Below, one piece after another: positions 35,116-43,713 of a DNA stretch of 64,000 bases; positions within the stretch are counted from its first letter, which is position 1, and each line of letters starts with the position of its first letter. The position numbers and the translations under genes are program-made. The notes beneath the pieces were generated by a model that ran no database searches, was not told the origin of the DNA, and saw only the letters and a program-made list of their open reading frames with translations. The stretch comes from Plantibacter sp. ME-Dv--P-122b (GTDB taxonomy: Bacteria > Actinomycetota > Actinomycetes > Actinomycetales > Microbacteriaceae), in NCBI RefSeq assembly GCF_030209375.1, contig NZ_JARVSC010000009.1:62001-126000 (forward strand), read 5' to 3'.

Positions 35116-36638
35116 CGGTCCACTCCGATCCGGAGGTTCCGCACGAGCGTCGGCGAGGCGCCGTGCCCGAGGAAGCCCCATTGCTTGGGTTCGCCCTTGC
35201 CGCAGGGCATGCCGAAGGCCTTGAACTCCTCGGGTCCCGCGACCGCCTCGACGGACTGCCAGAACTCGGGCGTCGTGCCGCCGTACGAGAAGCCACGCAG
35301 CAGGCGACCCCGCCGACCGTTCTTCACCTCGTACGCCACCTCGGTGCCGAACTGGAAGTTGTGTCGCCGCTCGTCGATCGACCAGCTGCGGTTGTCGTCG
35401 ATGTAGTAGCCGTCTCCGAGACGCTCCTGCAGTTCCTCGGTCGACCCGCTGCCGGGTTCGAGGAACACGTTCGTCGCGAAGCACACGGGCGTGTACCCCC
35501 AGCCGTCGGAGCGGGCGGCGCCGATCGACGGCACCCCGATCCGGGCGGCCGAGTCCCGCGTCGAGAGGAAGTTGCGGATGATCCCCTCCGAGATGAGCGG
35601 CTGGCGGGACGCCGGGACGCCCTCGTCGTCGAACGCGAAGGAGCCTCGGGTGCCGGGCACCGTCGGGTCGGAGGTGATGTTCACCGCCTCGGAGCCGTAT
35701 CGGAGCGAGCCGACCGCGTCGGGCCCGATGAACGAGGTGCCCGCGTAGTTCGCCTCGTCGCCGAGGATGCGGTCGAGCTCGAGGGCGTGACCCGTGGACT
35801 CGTGGATCTGGAGGGCCATCTGCGCCGGGCCGACGATGACGTCGGCCGTGCCCTGCGGCGCGAGCGGCGCCGTCAACAGCTCGACGGCCTCCCGCCCGAT
35901 CCGATCGGCCTCCTCGACCATCCGGAGGCCTTCGACGTACTCCCACCCCGCCTGCGCGGTGTTGCCGTGGAAGGAGTTCGGGAAGGAACGCCGTTGCATC
36001 GTGCCGTGGCCGACCGCGTTCACGAGCGCCATCGCCCCGCTCTCGATGAGGTGCTGGTGCTGCATCGAGCCCTCCGTGTTGGCGAAGTGCCGGTGCTGTC
36101 GCTTCGCGTTCAGGCCGGCCTGGGCCATCACCACCTCGACGGGCGCGCTCGCGGCGCTCAGGATGTCGCCGAGCAGCGCCTGCCGGGTCGACGCCGACAC
36201 CGCGAAGGGGTCGAGCACGACGTCGGTCGCGTACCGGCCGCTCACCGCCGGCATCGGCGGCAGTTCCGTGCGGTACGCGTCGGAGACCCGATCGGCGTTG
36301 CGCGCATTGGCGAGCGCGCGATGAGCCGCGAGCGTGAGGTCGTCGGCGTCGTCGATCGGAACGGAGGCGAACCCCCAGCTGCCGTTGAAGAGCACACGCA
36401 CGCCGACACCGAGGTTGTGCTCGATCCGCTCGTCGAGTCCGGACTCGAGCGTCGAGTACAGGCGCACCTCCTCGGCCTCGATGAGCCGGGCGTCGGCGTA
36501 GCTCACGCCCGGGACGTCGACCGCTGCGAGCACCCTGGTGAGCATCGTCGCCGCCGCCTGATCGTCGGCGAGTTCGCCCCAGGCGTGGGCCGCCGCGTCG
36601 ACCGCTGCGAGCGGCACGACCGTCTCGGCGTCCGTCAC
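35112..36638 (-). CDS. tldD: TldD family zinc metalloprotease
   Basis: 508 residues. The zinc motif HESTGH is at 279-284, and the later GMPCGKGEP region supplies a cysteine where TldD carries its third zinc ligand. It is therefore predicted to be catalytic and to pair with the next gene product in a TldD/TldE heterodimer, which cleaves extended peptides threaded into a narrow tunnel. GTG 36638 overlaps the MocA stop (GTGA). It is encoded downstream of a peptide importer, so imported peptides are the natural substrate. Confidence 0.92.
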   Translation of the reverse strand: MTDAETVVPLAAVDAAAHAWGELADDQAAATMLTRVLAAVDVPGVSYADARLIEAEEVRLYSTLESGLDERIEHNLGVGVRVLFNGSWGFASVPIDDADDLTLAAHRALANARNADRVSDAYRTELPPMPAVSGRYATDVVLDPFAVSASTRQALLGDILSAASAPVEVVMAQAGLNAKRQHRHFANTEGSMQHQHLIESGAMALVNAVGHGTMQRRSFPNSFHGNTAQAGWEYVEGLRMVEEADRIGREAVELLTAPLAPQGTADVIVGPAQMALQIHESTGHALELDRILGDEANYAGTSFIGPDAVGSLRYGSEAVNITSDPTVPGTRGSFAFDDEGVPASRQPLISEGIIRNFLSTRDSAARIGVPSIGAARSDGWGYTPVCFATNVFLEPGSGSTEELQERLGDGYYIDDNRSWSIDERRHNFQFGTEVAYEVKNGRRGRLLRGFSYGGTTPEFWQSVEAVAGPEEFKAFGMPCGKGEPKQWGFLGHGASPTLVRNLRIGVDR

Positions 36639-37795
36639 GCGCGGGCCGCCTCGGCGTCGTTCGCATCCGACGGGGCGAGCGCGAGCGGGAAGTCGCACCA
36701 GGCGCGCGTGCGGAACGACAGCTCGAACGCGTTGATCGTCTCCTGGACGAGCGCGCCCTGGTCGAAGTTGCCCTGGTTGAAGTCCTCGCCGGACAGGATC
36801 TCGGTGGCGAAGTCCTTGCAGAGGTTCGAGTAGAAGAGGAACGGCCAGGGCTCGGTGGACGCCCCACCCTCGGGGAAGAACTCCTGCGGGATCTCGAGCT
36901 CCTCGAACTCGACCTGGTCCTTCTTCGCGACCTTGATCGTCTGGCAGATGCCGGCCTCCTCGACCAGGCGGACGATGATCGCACCCTCCGAGCCGTAGAT
37001 GCGGGCCTCGATGCCGGGGAAGTTGCCGACGGTGACGTAGGACGACTGGATGGACGCCAGGCGACCCTGCTCGAACTCGGCGATCCACATGTCGCCGTCG
37101 TCGATGTTCATGCGCTGCATGGCACCGGTGTCGCGGACCATCCGCTCAGGGACGAAGTTGCGCATCGTGCCGACGACGCTCGTCATGGGCGCGTCGAGCC
37201 ACCAGTGCATGATGTCGATGATCGGAGCACCGTACCCCTCGATGGAGGAGACGGCGATCACCTCGGGGTCGGCGTCAGGGTCCACCTGGCGCAGCGGGGT
37301 CTTCGGGTCGATCCACTGGCTGTTCTGCTCGTAGCCGTTGAAGATGTAGGGCTCGCCGATGAAGCCCTGGTCGATGAGGTGCTTCGCGTACTGGATCGCG
37401 GGGGCGAAGCGGAAGGTGAAACCGAGCTTCGTCTTGACGCCACGCTCGGCGGCGAGCGCCGCGGCACGACGGGTCTCGGTGTAGTCGCTGTTGACGGGCT
37501 TCTCACACAGCACGTGCTTGCCCGCCGCGATGGCCGCCATGGAGATCTCGAAGTGCATGGCGTTGCCGGTCGCGACGTCGATGACGTCGATGTCGGGGTC
37601 GTCGATCAGTTCCCGGTAGTCGGTCACCGCACGCTCGATCCCGAACTCCGCGGCCGCCGAGGCGAGCGCCTCCTCGTCGATCTCGGCCAACGCGACGACC
37701 TCGACGCGCGGGTCGCGCTGCCAGCCGGGGATGTGGGAGCGGACGGCCCAGCGGCCGGCACCGACGACGGCGACTCGGAGCTTGCGATCGGACAT
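36635..37795 (-). CDS. Gfo/Idh/MocA family oxidoreductase
   Basis: 386 residues. An N-terminal Rossmann domain has VAVVGAGRWAVRSH, the catalytic lysine motif CEKPV lies near 97, and a C-terminal alpha/beta domain follows (YGAPIIDIMHWWLDAP). These enzymes are NAD(P)-dependent dehydrogenases for sugars, inositols or amino-acid-like compounds. Its place between the importer permeases and TldD suggests that the imported compound contains a non-standard or glycosylated part. Substrate unknown. Confidence 0.9.
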   Translation of the reverse strand: MSDRKLRVAVVGAGRWAVRSHIPGWQRDPRVEVVALAEIDEEALASAAAEFGIERAVTDYRELIDDPDIDVIDVATGNAMHFEISMAAIAAGKHVLCEKPVNSDYTETRRAAALAAERGVKTKLGFTFRFAPAIQYAKHLIDQGFIGEPYIFNGYEQNSQWIDPKTPLRQVDPDADPEVIAVSSIEGYGAPIIDIMHWWLDAPMTSVVGTMRNFVPERMVRDTGAMQRMNIDDGDMWIAEFEQGRLASIQSSYVTVGNFPGIEARIYGSEGAIIVRLVEEAGICQTIKVAKKDQVEFEELEIPQEFFPEGGASTEPWPFLFYSNLCKDFATEILSGEDFNQGNFDQGALVQETINAFELSFRTRAWCDFPLALAPSDANDAEAARA

Positions 37796-37867
37796 GGTGG
37801 TTCTCCTTCTGCGGGTGCCGGCATCGTGCGATGCGCGGACGGTGGTGGGATCGGTCGGAGGTTCAGG

Positions 37868-38803
37868 TCACGCGCGCTGGAGGCGGACGCGTGGGTCGAT
37901 GACGGAGTAGAGGAGGTCGACGATGAAGTTGACGACCACGATGAACAGGGCCGAGAACAGCACCGTGCCGACGATCATCGGGGTGTCGAGGTTGGAGATC
38001 GCGTCGAAGGCGAGCCGGCCGATGCCGTTCAGTCCGAACACGGTCTCGACGATCACGACGCCGCCGAGGAAGTAGCCGAAGTCGAGCCCGATCATCGTGA
38101 CGAGCGGGATGGCGACGTGCCGGAAGCAGTGGCGCCACAGGATGGTGCGCTCCGGCATGCCCTTCGCCCGGGCCATGCGGACGAACGGCGAGTCGAGCGT
38201 CTCGATCATGTTGGTGCGCGTCATGCGGGCGTACCAGGCGCCGCCGCCCGAGCCGAGCGTGAAGGTCGGCAGCACGAGGTACCAGATGATCGGATCGCCG
38301 AGCCCGTTGAGCGGGAACAGGCCCCAGCTGAACGCGAAGTAGTAGATGAGGAGCAGGCCGAGCCAGAACGACGGTGCCGAGAGGCCGATGAGGGAGACGA
38401 AGGTCACCGTGCGGTCGACCCAGCCACCGCGACGGTAGGCCGCGTAGATGCCGGCCGGGACCCCGAGGACGATCTGCCAGATGAGCCCGCCGATGGCCAC
38501 GAGGACCGTCGTGGGCAGCGCGGAGACGATCCGCTCGAACACGCTCGTCTCGCGCAGGACGTAGGAGGTGCCGAGGTCACCGCTTAGGAGCCGCCCGATG
38601 AAGCCGAGGTACTGCTCCCACAGCGGCGCGTCGAGGCCGAGCTGCGCACGGATGGACGCGATCGTCTCGGCGCTCGCGTTCGGACCAGCGAGCGTGGCCG
38701 CAGGGTCCGCAGGCACGGCGTAGACGAGGAGGAACGCGAGGCTGACCACCCCGAAGAGGACGAGGGCCATCTGCCCGAGTCGTCGTGCAAGCCACCAGAA
38801 CAC
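37868..38803 (-). CDS. oligopeptide ABC transporter permease (DppB-like), second importer
   Basis: 311 residues, six membrane segments. The start MFWWLARRLGQMALVLFGV and end VIDPRVRLQRA are typical, and the EAA loop is FVRMARAKGMPERTILWRHCFR. The start is GTG 38803, 3 nt after the DppC-like stop. It forms the channel of the second importer with the DppC-like protein. A 72-nt gap then leads to the MocA gene. Confidence 0.92.
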   Translation of the reverse strand: MFWWLARRLGQMALVLFGVVSLAFLLVYAVPADPAATLAGPNASAETIASIRAQLGLDAPLWEQYLGFIGRLLSGDLGTSYVLRETSVFERIVSALPTTVLVAIGGLIWQIVLGVPAGIYAAYRRGGWVDRTVTFVSLIGLSAPSFWLGLLLIYYFAFSWGLFPLNGLGDPIIWYLVLPTFTLGSGGGAWYARMTRTNMIETLDSPFVRMARAKGMPERTILWRHCFRHVAIPLVTMIGLDFGYFLGGVVIVETVFGLNGIGRLAFDAISNLDTPMIVGTVLFSALFIVVVNFIVDLLYSVIDPRVRLQRA

Positions 38804-38806
38804 GGT

Positions 38807-39739
38807 CTACCTCGCCATCGGTGCTGCTGAGTCGAGCATCTCGGACAACCAGTCGCCGACCAGGTTGAACGCCATTACCGTGACGATGAGGCAGATGCCG
38901 GGGATGAAGAGCATCCAGGGGGCGATCTGGAAGTAGGTGCTGCCGTCGGAGATCATCTGGCCCCAGGACGCCTGCGGGATCGGGACGCCGATGCCGAGGA
39001 AGGACAGGGCGCTCTCGATGAGGATCGAGGACGCGACACCGAGGGTCGCGTAGACGATGATCGCCGGCAGCAGGTGAGGGATGATGTGCTTCCACATGAT
39101 CCGCAGGTGCCCGACCCCGAGCGTCCGGGTCGCGATGACGAACTCCCGGTGCTTCAGTGAGATGACCATCCCGCGGATGATCCGCGCGAGCGTCGTCCAG
39201 TAGATGAGGGCGATGACGATGATGACGTTCGTCGTGCTCCGGGTCGTGACCGCGATGAGGGCGGTGCACAGCAGCAGGATCGGGAACGAGATCACGACGT
39301 CGGTGATCCGCATGAGCACGGCCTCGACGATGCCGCCGAAGTACCCGGCGATGACGCCGACCGTCACCCCCACGATGGTCGCGAGCCCGTTGGCGACGAT
39401 GCCGATCACGAGCGACACCTGCGTCCCGGAGATGAGGCGGGAGAGCACGTCGCGACCGAGCGCGTCGGTGCCGAGCAGGAAGCCCGGCGTGCCGGGCGGG
39501 AGCGGCTGGCCCTGTGGTCCGAGCCCGATGTCGTTGTAGGTCTGCAGGGGGTCGTGCGGGGTGATGAGTGGTGCCAGCACCGCGATCAGCGCGATGAGGA
39601 GGAGCACGACGAGCGAGACGAGGGCCGCGGGGTCGCGACGGAGACTGCGCAGCACCTCGCGGGCGCGCATGGGTCGGTCGTCGTCGGTCGCCGCCAGGTC
39701 GACACCCTGGCCGATGACGGGTGGGAGGGCTTCGCTCAT
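38807..39739 (-). CDS. oligopeptide ABC transporter permease (DppC-like), second importer
   Basis: 310 residues with about six membrane segments and the usual GTDALGRDVLSRLISG motif. The EAA loop is EFVIATRTLGVGHLRIMWKHI. ATG 39739 overlaps the ATPase stop by four bases. Here the gene order is ATPases before permeases, the reverse of the first importer. Confidence 0.92.
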   Translation of the reverse strand: MSEALPPVIGQGVDLAATDDDRPMRAREVLRSLRRDPAALVSLVVLLLIALIAVLAPLITPHDPLQTYNDIGLGPQGQPLPPGTPGFLLGTDALGRDVLSRLISGTQVSLVIGIVANGLATIVGVTVGVIAGYFGGIVEAVLMRITDVVISFPILLLCTALIAVTTRSTTNVIIVIALIYWTTLARIIRGMVISLKHREFVIATRTLGVGHLRIMWKHIIPHLLPAIIVYATLGVASSILIESALSFLGIGVPIPQASWGQMISDGSTYFQIAPWMLFIPGICLIVTVMAFNLVGDWLSEMLDSAAPMAR

Positions 39740-40803
39740 GCGTCGGCTCCGATCCGGGAGGGCTCCGGCACCAGCACCGGGTCCGCGAAGTGGCAGGCGG
39801 CGGCCTGACCGGAGGCCGTCGTCCGCAGGGGCGGCGCCACCGTGCCGCAGACCTCCTGGGCCATGGGGCACCGCGGGTGGAAGCTGCACCCGCTCGGCGG
39901 GTTCGCGGCGCTCGGCGGTTCACCCGTCAGGCGGACCCGTGGGAGGCGGGTCGAGCGGTCGCGGACGATCGGCTCCGGCACCGCCGAGAGCAGCGCCCTC
40001 GTGTACGGGTGCTGCGGGTTGTCGAAGATCTCGTCCCGCGTCCCGATCTCGACGAGGCGTCCGAGGTACATGATGCCGACGTGGTCGGCCATGAAGCGGA
40101 GTGTGGACAGGTCGTGCGAGATGAAGAGGTAGGCGAGGCCGAGGTCCTCCTGCAGGTCCTTGAGCAGGTTGAGCACCTGCGCCCGCACCGAGACGTCGAG
40201 GGCTGAGACGGCCTCGTCGCAGAGGATGAGGCGGGGGTCGACGCAGAGCGCGCGGGCGATCGACACGCGTTGGCGCTGGCCGCCAGACAGCTCGCGCGGT
40301 CGCCGTTCGATGAAGCTGCGCGACAGGCCGACCTGGTCGAGGATGCCCTCGACCGCCCGCCGGGGATCGGTCGGCTTGGTGGTGCGGAGCGAGATCGCCT
40401 CCAGGAGCGTCTCCCCCACCTTCATGCGCGGGTCGAGCGAATCGTACGGGTCCTGGAAGATCATCTGCATCGTGCGCCGGTACTCGGCGAGCCGACGACC
40501 GCGCAGCGCCCCGACGTCCTCACCGTTCAAGCGCATGCTGCCGCCGGACGCCTGGTTGATGCCCATGAGCGTCCTGGCGATGGTGCTCTTGCCGGAGCCC
40601 GACTCGCCGGCGATGCCGAGGGTCTCACCGGCCCGCAGCTCGAAACTGACGCCCTGGACGGCGGGCACCCGGGAGGCGCGTCGGCCGATGCCGCCTGAGC
40701 GCCGGAAGGTGACCTCGAGGTCCTGCACCTGCAACAGGGCCTCCCCGGCCCGCGACCGGCTGCTCGGACCGTTGACGAGGTCCGATCCGTCGAGCCGGCT
40801 CAT
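39736..40803 (-). CDS. oligopeptide ABC transporter ATP-binding protein (DppF-like), second importer
   Basis: 355 residues: Walker A GESGSGKST near 70, signature LSGGQRQR, Walker B ILCDEAVSALD and the H-loop ISHDLS. It ends with the oligo_HPY domain (GCSFHPRCPMAQEVC), whose cysteines often bind an iron-sulfur cluster. ATG 40803 overlaps the DppD-like stop by four bases. Pairs with the next ATPase gene upstream in the operon. Confidence 0.93.
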   Translation of the reverse strand: MSRLDGSDLVNGPSSRSRAGEALLQVQDLEVTFRRSGGIGRRASRVPAVQGVSFELRAGETLGIAGESGSGKSTIARTLMGINQASGGSMRLNGEDVGALRGRRLAEYRRTMQMIFQDPYDSLDPRMKVGETLLEAISLRTTKPTDPRRAVEGILDQVGLSRSFIERRPRELSGGQRQRVSIARALCVDPRLILCDEAVSALDVSVRAQVLNLLKDLQEDLGLAYLFISHDLSTLRFMADHVGIMYLGRLVEIGTRDEIFDNPQHPYTRALLSAVPEPIVRDRSTRLPRVRLTGEPPSAANPPSGCSFHPRCPMAQEVCGTVAPPLRTTASGQAAACHFADPVLVPEPSRIGADA

Positions 40804-41813
40804 GCGGCCGACTCCTGCTCGACGGCGAACGCCTCGGGGGCGACGACGCCGCACGCGACCCGTTGACCGGTCCCGCCGAGCGGCGCCTGGACGAGCGCCG
40901 GGTCGTTGGTCAGACACGTGTCGACGGCGGCCGGACAGCGCGGGGCGAACGCACAGCCGGTCGGCCGACGGCCGGCGGTGGGCGGCGCCCCGGAGATGGT
41001 GCGCAGCCGTGGCGGGATCGGCTCGGAGAGCTTGAGGATCGAGCCGAGGAGCGCGTGGGTGTACGGGTGCTGCGGGTCGCCGACGATCTGCTCGGCGGTG
41101 CCCTGCTCGACGATGCGGCCGGCGTACATCACGAGGATGCGGTCACAGAAACTGGAGATGACGCCGAGGTCGTGGCTGATCAGGATCACGCCCGTGTCCT
41201 GCTCCGAGACCATGTCGTCGAGCAGGTCGAGCACCTGGGCCTGCACGGTCACGTCGAGTGCCGTGGTCGGCTCGTCCGCGATCAGGAGCTTCGGCGAACA
41301 GGCGGTGGCGATGGCGATGCAGACGCGCTGCCGCATCCCGCCGGAGAAGGCGCCCGGGAAGTCGTTCATGCGAGCCTCGGCGTCAGGGATGCCGACCCGT
41401 CGCAGCAGGTCGACGGCGCGTGCCCGGGCGGCGACACGCCCCATGCCGAGGTGCGTCTCGAGCGACTCGGTGATCTGCCGACCGACCCGCATGAGCGGGT
41501 TGAGGCTCGACATCGGGTCCTGGAAGACCATGGCCACCTGCGAGCCGCGCCACTGCTGCAACGCGCGGTCGGAGTACGCGAGGACGTCCTCGCCCCCGAA
41601 CCGCACTGAGCCACCGGCGATGACCCCGGGGTCCGACACGAGCCGCATGACGGCCTGGGAGGTGAGGGACTTGCCGGAACCCGACTCCCCGACGATGCCG
41701 ACGCGCTCACCGGCCGAGACCTGGAACGAGACGCCGTCGACGGCGTGGAAGGGGTCCCCCGAGGAGGTCGGGAAGTCGACCACGAGGTTGGAGACGTCGA
41801 GCAGCGCACTCAT
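40800..41813 (-). CDS. oligopeptide ABC transporter ATP-binding protein (DppD-like), second importer
   Basis: 337 residues: Walker A GESGSGKSL near 42, signature FSGGMRQR, Walker B IADEPTTALD, oligo_HPY end (GCAFAPRCPAAVDTC). ATG 41813 follows GAAAGGACGCGAC. The 18 bases of start and leader (41811-41828) are identical to those before the DppD-like gene of the third importer (54167-54184). Confidence 0.93.
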   Translation of the reverse strand: MSALLDVSNLVVDFPTSSGDPFHAVDGVSFQVSAGERVGIVGESGSGKSLTSQAVMRLVSDPGVIAGGSVRFGGEDVLAYSDRALQQWRGSQVAMVFQDPMSSLNPLMRVGRQITESLETHLGMGRVAARARAVDLLRRVGIPDAEARMNDFPGAFSGGMRQRVCIAIATACSPKLLIADEPTTALDVTVQAQVLDLLDDMVSEQDTGVILISHDLGVISSFCDRILVMYAGRIVEQGTAEQIVGDPQHPYTHALLGSILKLSEPIPPRLRTISGAPPTAGRRPTGCAFAPRCPAAVDTCLTNDPALVQAPLGGTGQRVACGVVAPEAFAVEQESAA

Positions 41814-41836
41814 GTCGCGTCCTTTCGGTGGGGGCG

Positions 41837-41869
41837 CCGCGGGTGGTCCGTCGAGGGGACCACCCGCGG
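41837..41869 (-). terminator. intercistronic hairpin between binding-protein and ATPase genes
   Basis: A perfect 13-bp inverted repeat (CCGCGGGTGGTCC at 41837-41849, complement at 41857-41869) with a 7-nt loop, in the 131-bp gap after the second binding-protein gene. No T-tract. It probably stabilises the binding-protein message or lowers expression of the distal genes, like the hairpin at 26678-26711 in the first importer. Confidence 0.6.
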
Positions 41870-41944
41870 GTCGGGTGCCGGAGTTCCGTGGTGCGGTGAT
41901 GCGGGTGGCGCGTCGGTGCGCCGGGTGGGGTGGACCGGCTGCGG

Positions 41945-43570
41945 TTACCGCTTGGCGGTGCCGTCCGACTTCCAGTACTCGGCCATGTCCCAGCCCCAGA
42001 TCGGCTGCGGGAAGTACCCCTCGATGCCGGTGCTGTGGAGCTCGGTCTTGGTGCCGAAGTACAGCGGCACGATCGGGTTGTCCGCGAGCATGAGCTTCGA
42101 CGCCTCCTCGTACTTCGCGGTGGCCGCGTCCGGGTCGGTCTCGGCGAGCGCCTGGGCGACCAGCTCGTCCATCTCCGGGTTGCAGTAGTACGCGTAGTTG
42201 TGGCCCTGTGGGACCGCCGACGCGCACGACATGAGTGCCTGCAGGAAGTCCGAACCCTCCGGGTAGTCGGCCACCCAGAACGTCAGGGCGAGCGGTGCCT
42301 TGCCGGCTCCAGCCAACTCACTGAAGGTGTTCGGGGCGAGCGTCTGCAGGTTCACGTCGATCCCGATGGCCTTGAGGTCCTGCTGCATCTGCGGCGCAAG
42401 GGCCGAGAAGGGCGGGACGTTCCAGGCGTACATGTCGGTCGAGATGCCGTCGGCGAAGCCCGCCTCCGCGAGCAGCTCCTTGGCCTTCTCGACGTCCTGC
42501 TCGTGGGTCATCTCGTCGCCCGTGTAGCCGAGGACCTTCGGCGGGATGAACTCGGTGGCCGCCGAGCCCTGACCGTTGACGAGCTTGAGCAGCGCCTTCC
42601 GGTCGAAGGCGAGGGAGACGGCCTCACGGACCTTCGGGTTGTCGAAGGGAGCCGTGTTGACGTTCATCGTGAGGTAGTAGGTGCTCGGCTTCTCGATCTC
42701 GACGAGCTGGTCCTTGAGCTTCGGGTCCGAGGTGACCTGGATGAACTTCGCGGGCGGGATCGGGCTGCCCATCAGGTCGATGTCACCCTTCTGCAGCATG
42801 AGGACCTGGTTGTCGGGGTCGACGCCGAGGATCATGCGGATGTGGTCGGCGTACGGACGCGGGGAGTCCCAGTAGTCGGGGTTGCGATCGAGCGTGATCT
42901 CCTTGCCCGCGCTGAAGGTGTTCAGCGTGAACGGCCCGGAGCCGATGGGCTCGGTCGCGACGGTGCCGCCGCTGCCCTCGGGGATGATCGAGCCGGCGGG
43001 CATGGCGAGGATGTACTTGAACGAGGAGTTGGGCGTCGTCAGCGAGATCTTCAGGGTCTGATCGTCGACGACCTCGATGCCGCTCGGGAGTCCGGTCGGG
43101 TTCGCGGCGTACTCCTCGGCGCCGGCGATGCCGCGCCAGAACTCGGCGAGGCCCGCCTTCGTGGCGGGGTCGAGGACGCGTGCGTAGGAGTAGGCGACGT
43201 CCTTGGCTGTGAGCGGGTCGCCGTTGCTGAAGGTGAGTCCCTCCTTGAGCTTCATCGTGTAGGTGAGGCCGTCGTCGCTCACCTCCGGGAAGGACTCGGC
43301 CGCCTGGAGCTTCAGCTCACTGGTGTCGCGGTCGTAGTCGTACATGCGGTCGAACATCATCCGCATCATGTTCCAACACGTCGCGCCCGTGCAGACGGCC
43401 GGGTCGAAGGTCTCGGGGTCGGATGCGGCGGCGGTCGTGATCGTGCCGCCGTACTTGGGGTCGCCGCCTGCGGCGGAGGTGCTGCCGCCGCCCGCACCGC
43501 CGGCGCTACACGCCGTCAGGGCGACCGCGAGCGCTGCACCGAGCAGCGCGCCTCGCAGTGTCTTCTTCAC
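41945..43570 (-). CDS. oligopeptide ABC transporter substrate-binding lipoprotein, second importer
   Basis: 541 residues. The lipoprotein signal ends in ALTAC (Cys near 21), followed by a Gly/Ser linker and the SBP_bac_5 domain (PETFDPAVCTGATCWNMMRMMFD, KEGLTFSNGDPLTAKDVAYSY). Two cysteines near 57-62 lie in the mature protein. First gene of the unit that runs on through the importer, MocA, TldD/TldE, DUF4438 and dehydrogenase genes. The GntR gene diverges from it 143 bases away. Confidence 0.93.
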   Translation of the reverse strand: MKKTLRGALLGAALAVALTACSAGGAGGGSTSAAGGDPKYGGTITTAAASDPETFDPAVCTGATCWNMMRMMFDRMYDYDRDTSELKLQAAESFPEVSDDGLTYTMKLKEGLTFSNGDPLTAKDVAYSYARVLDPATKAGLAEFWRGIAGAEEYAANPTGLPSGIEVVDDQTLKISLTTPNSSFKYILAMPAGSIIPEGSGGTVATEPIGSGPFTLNTFSAGKEITLDRNPDYWDSPRPYADHIRMILGVDPDNQVLMLQKGDIDLMGSPIPPAKFIQVTSDPKLKDQLVEIEKPSTYYLTMNVNTAPFDNPKVREAVSLAFDRKALLKLVNGQGSAATEFIPPKVLGYTGDEMTHEQDVEKAKELLAEAGFADGISTDMYAWNVPPFSALAPQMQQDLKAIGIDVNLQTLAPNTFSELAGAGKAPLALTFWVADYPEGSDFLQALMSCASAVPQGHNYAYYCNPEMDELVAQALAETDPDAATAKYEEASKLMLADNPIVPLYFGTKTELHSTGIEGYFPQPIWGWDMAEYWKSDGTAKR

Positions 43571-43647
43571 TGAGTACTCCTGTCAGGGTTGTGCCGGACC
43601 TCCTGAGGAAGCGAGCCGCCGACGGAACGTTCATGTGCTGTTGGTGG

Positions 43648-43677
43648 ACGATATCACAGACTGCACACTGTCGACAA
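43648..43677 (-). promoter_or_regulatory. promoter with overlapping putative GntR operator, site 2
   Basis: On the minus strand, TTGTCG (43677-43672), an 18-bp spacer and TATCGT (43653-43648) form a plausible sigma-70-type promoter for the second importer operon. The segment TTGTCGACAGTGTGCAGTCT (43677-43658) matches site 1 at 17 of 20 bases. A bound repressor here would block the promoter. It also lies next to the gntR promoter, allowing autoregulation. Confidence 0.6.
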
Positions 43678-43707
43678 TCGACAAGAAGGAATGTGTTGAG
43701 CTAGGAT
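43678..43707 (+). promoter_or_regulatory. gntR promoter, probably giving a leaderless transcript
   Basis: TCGACA (43678-43683), an 18-bp spacer, and TAGGAT (43702-43707). The ATG at 43714 lies 6 nt after the -10 element, about where transcription would start, so the message is probably leaderless; there is no ribosome-binding site in that gap. The -35 element adjoins operator site 2. Confidence 0.5.
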
Positions 43708-43713
43708 TCGGGC

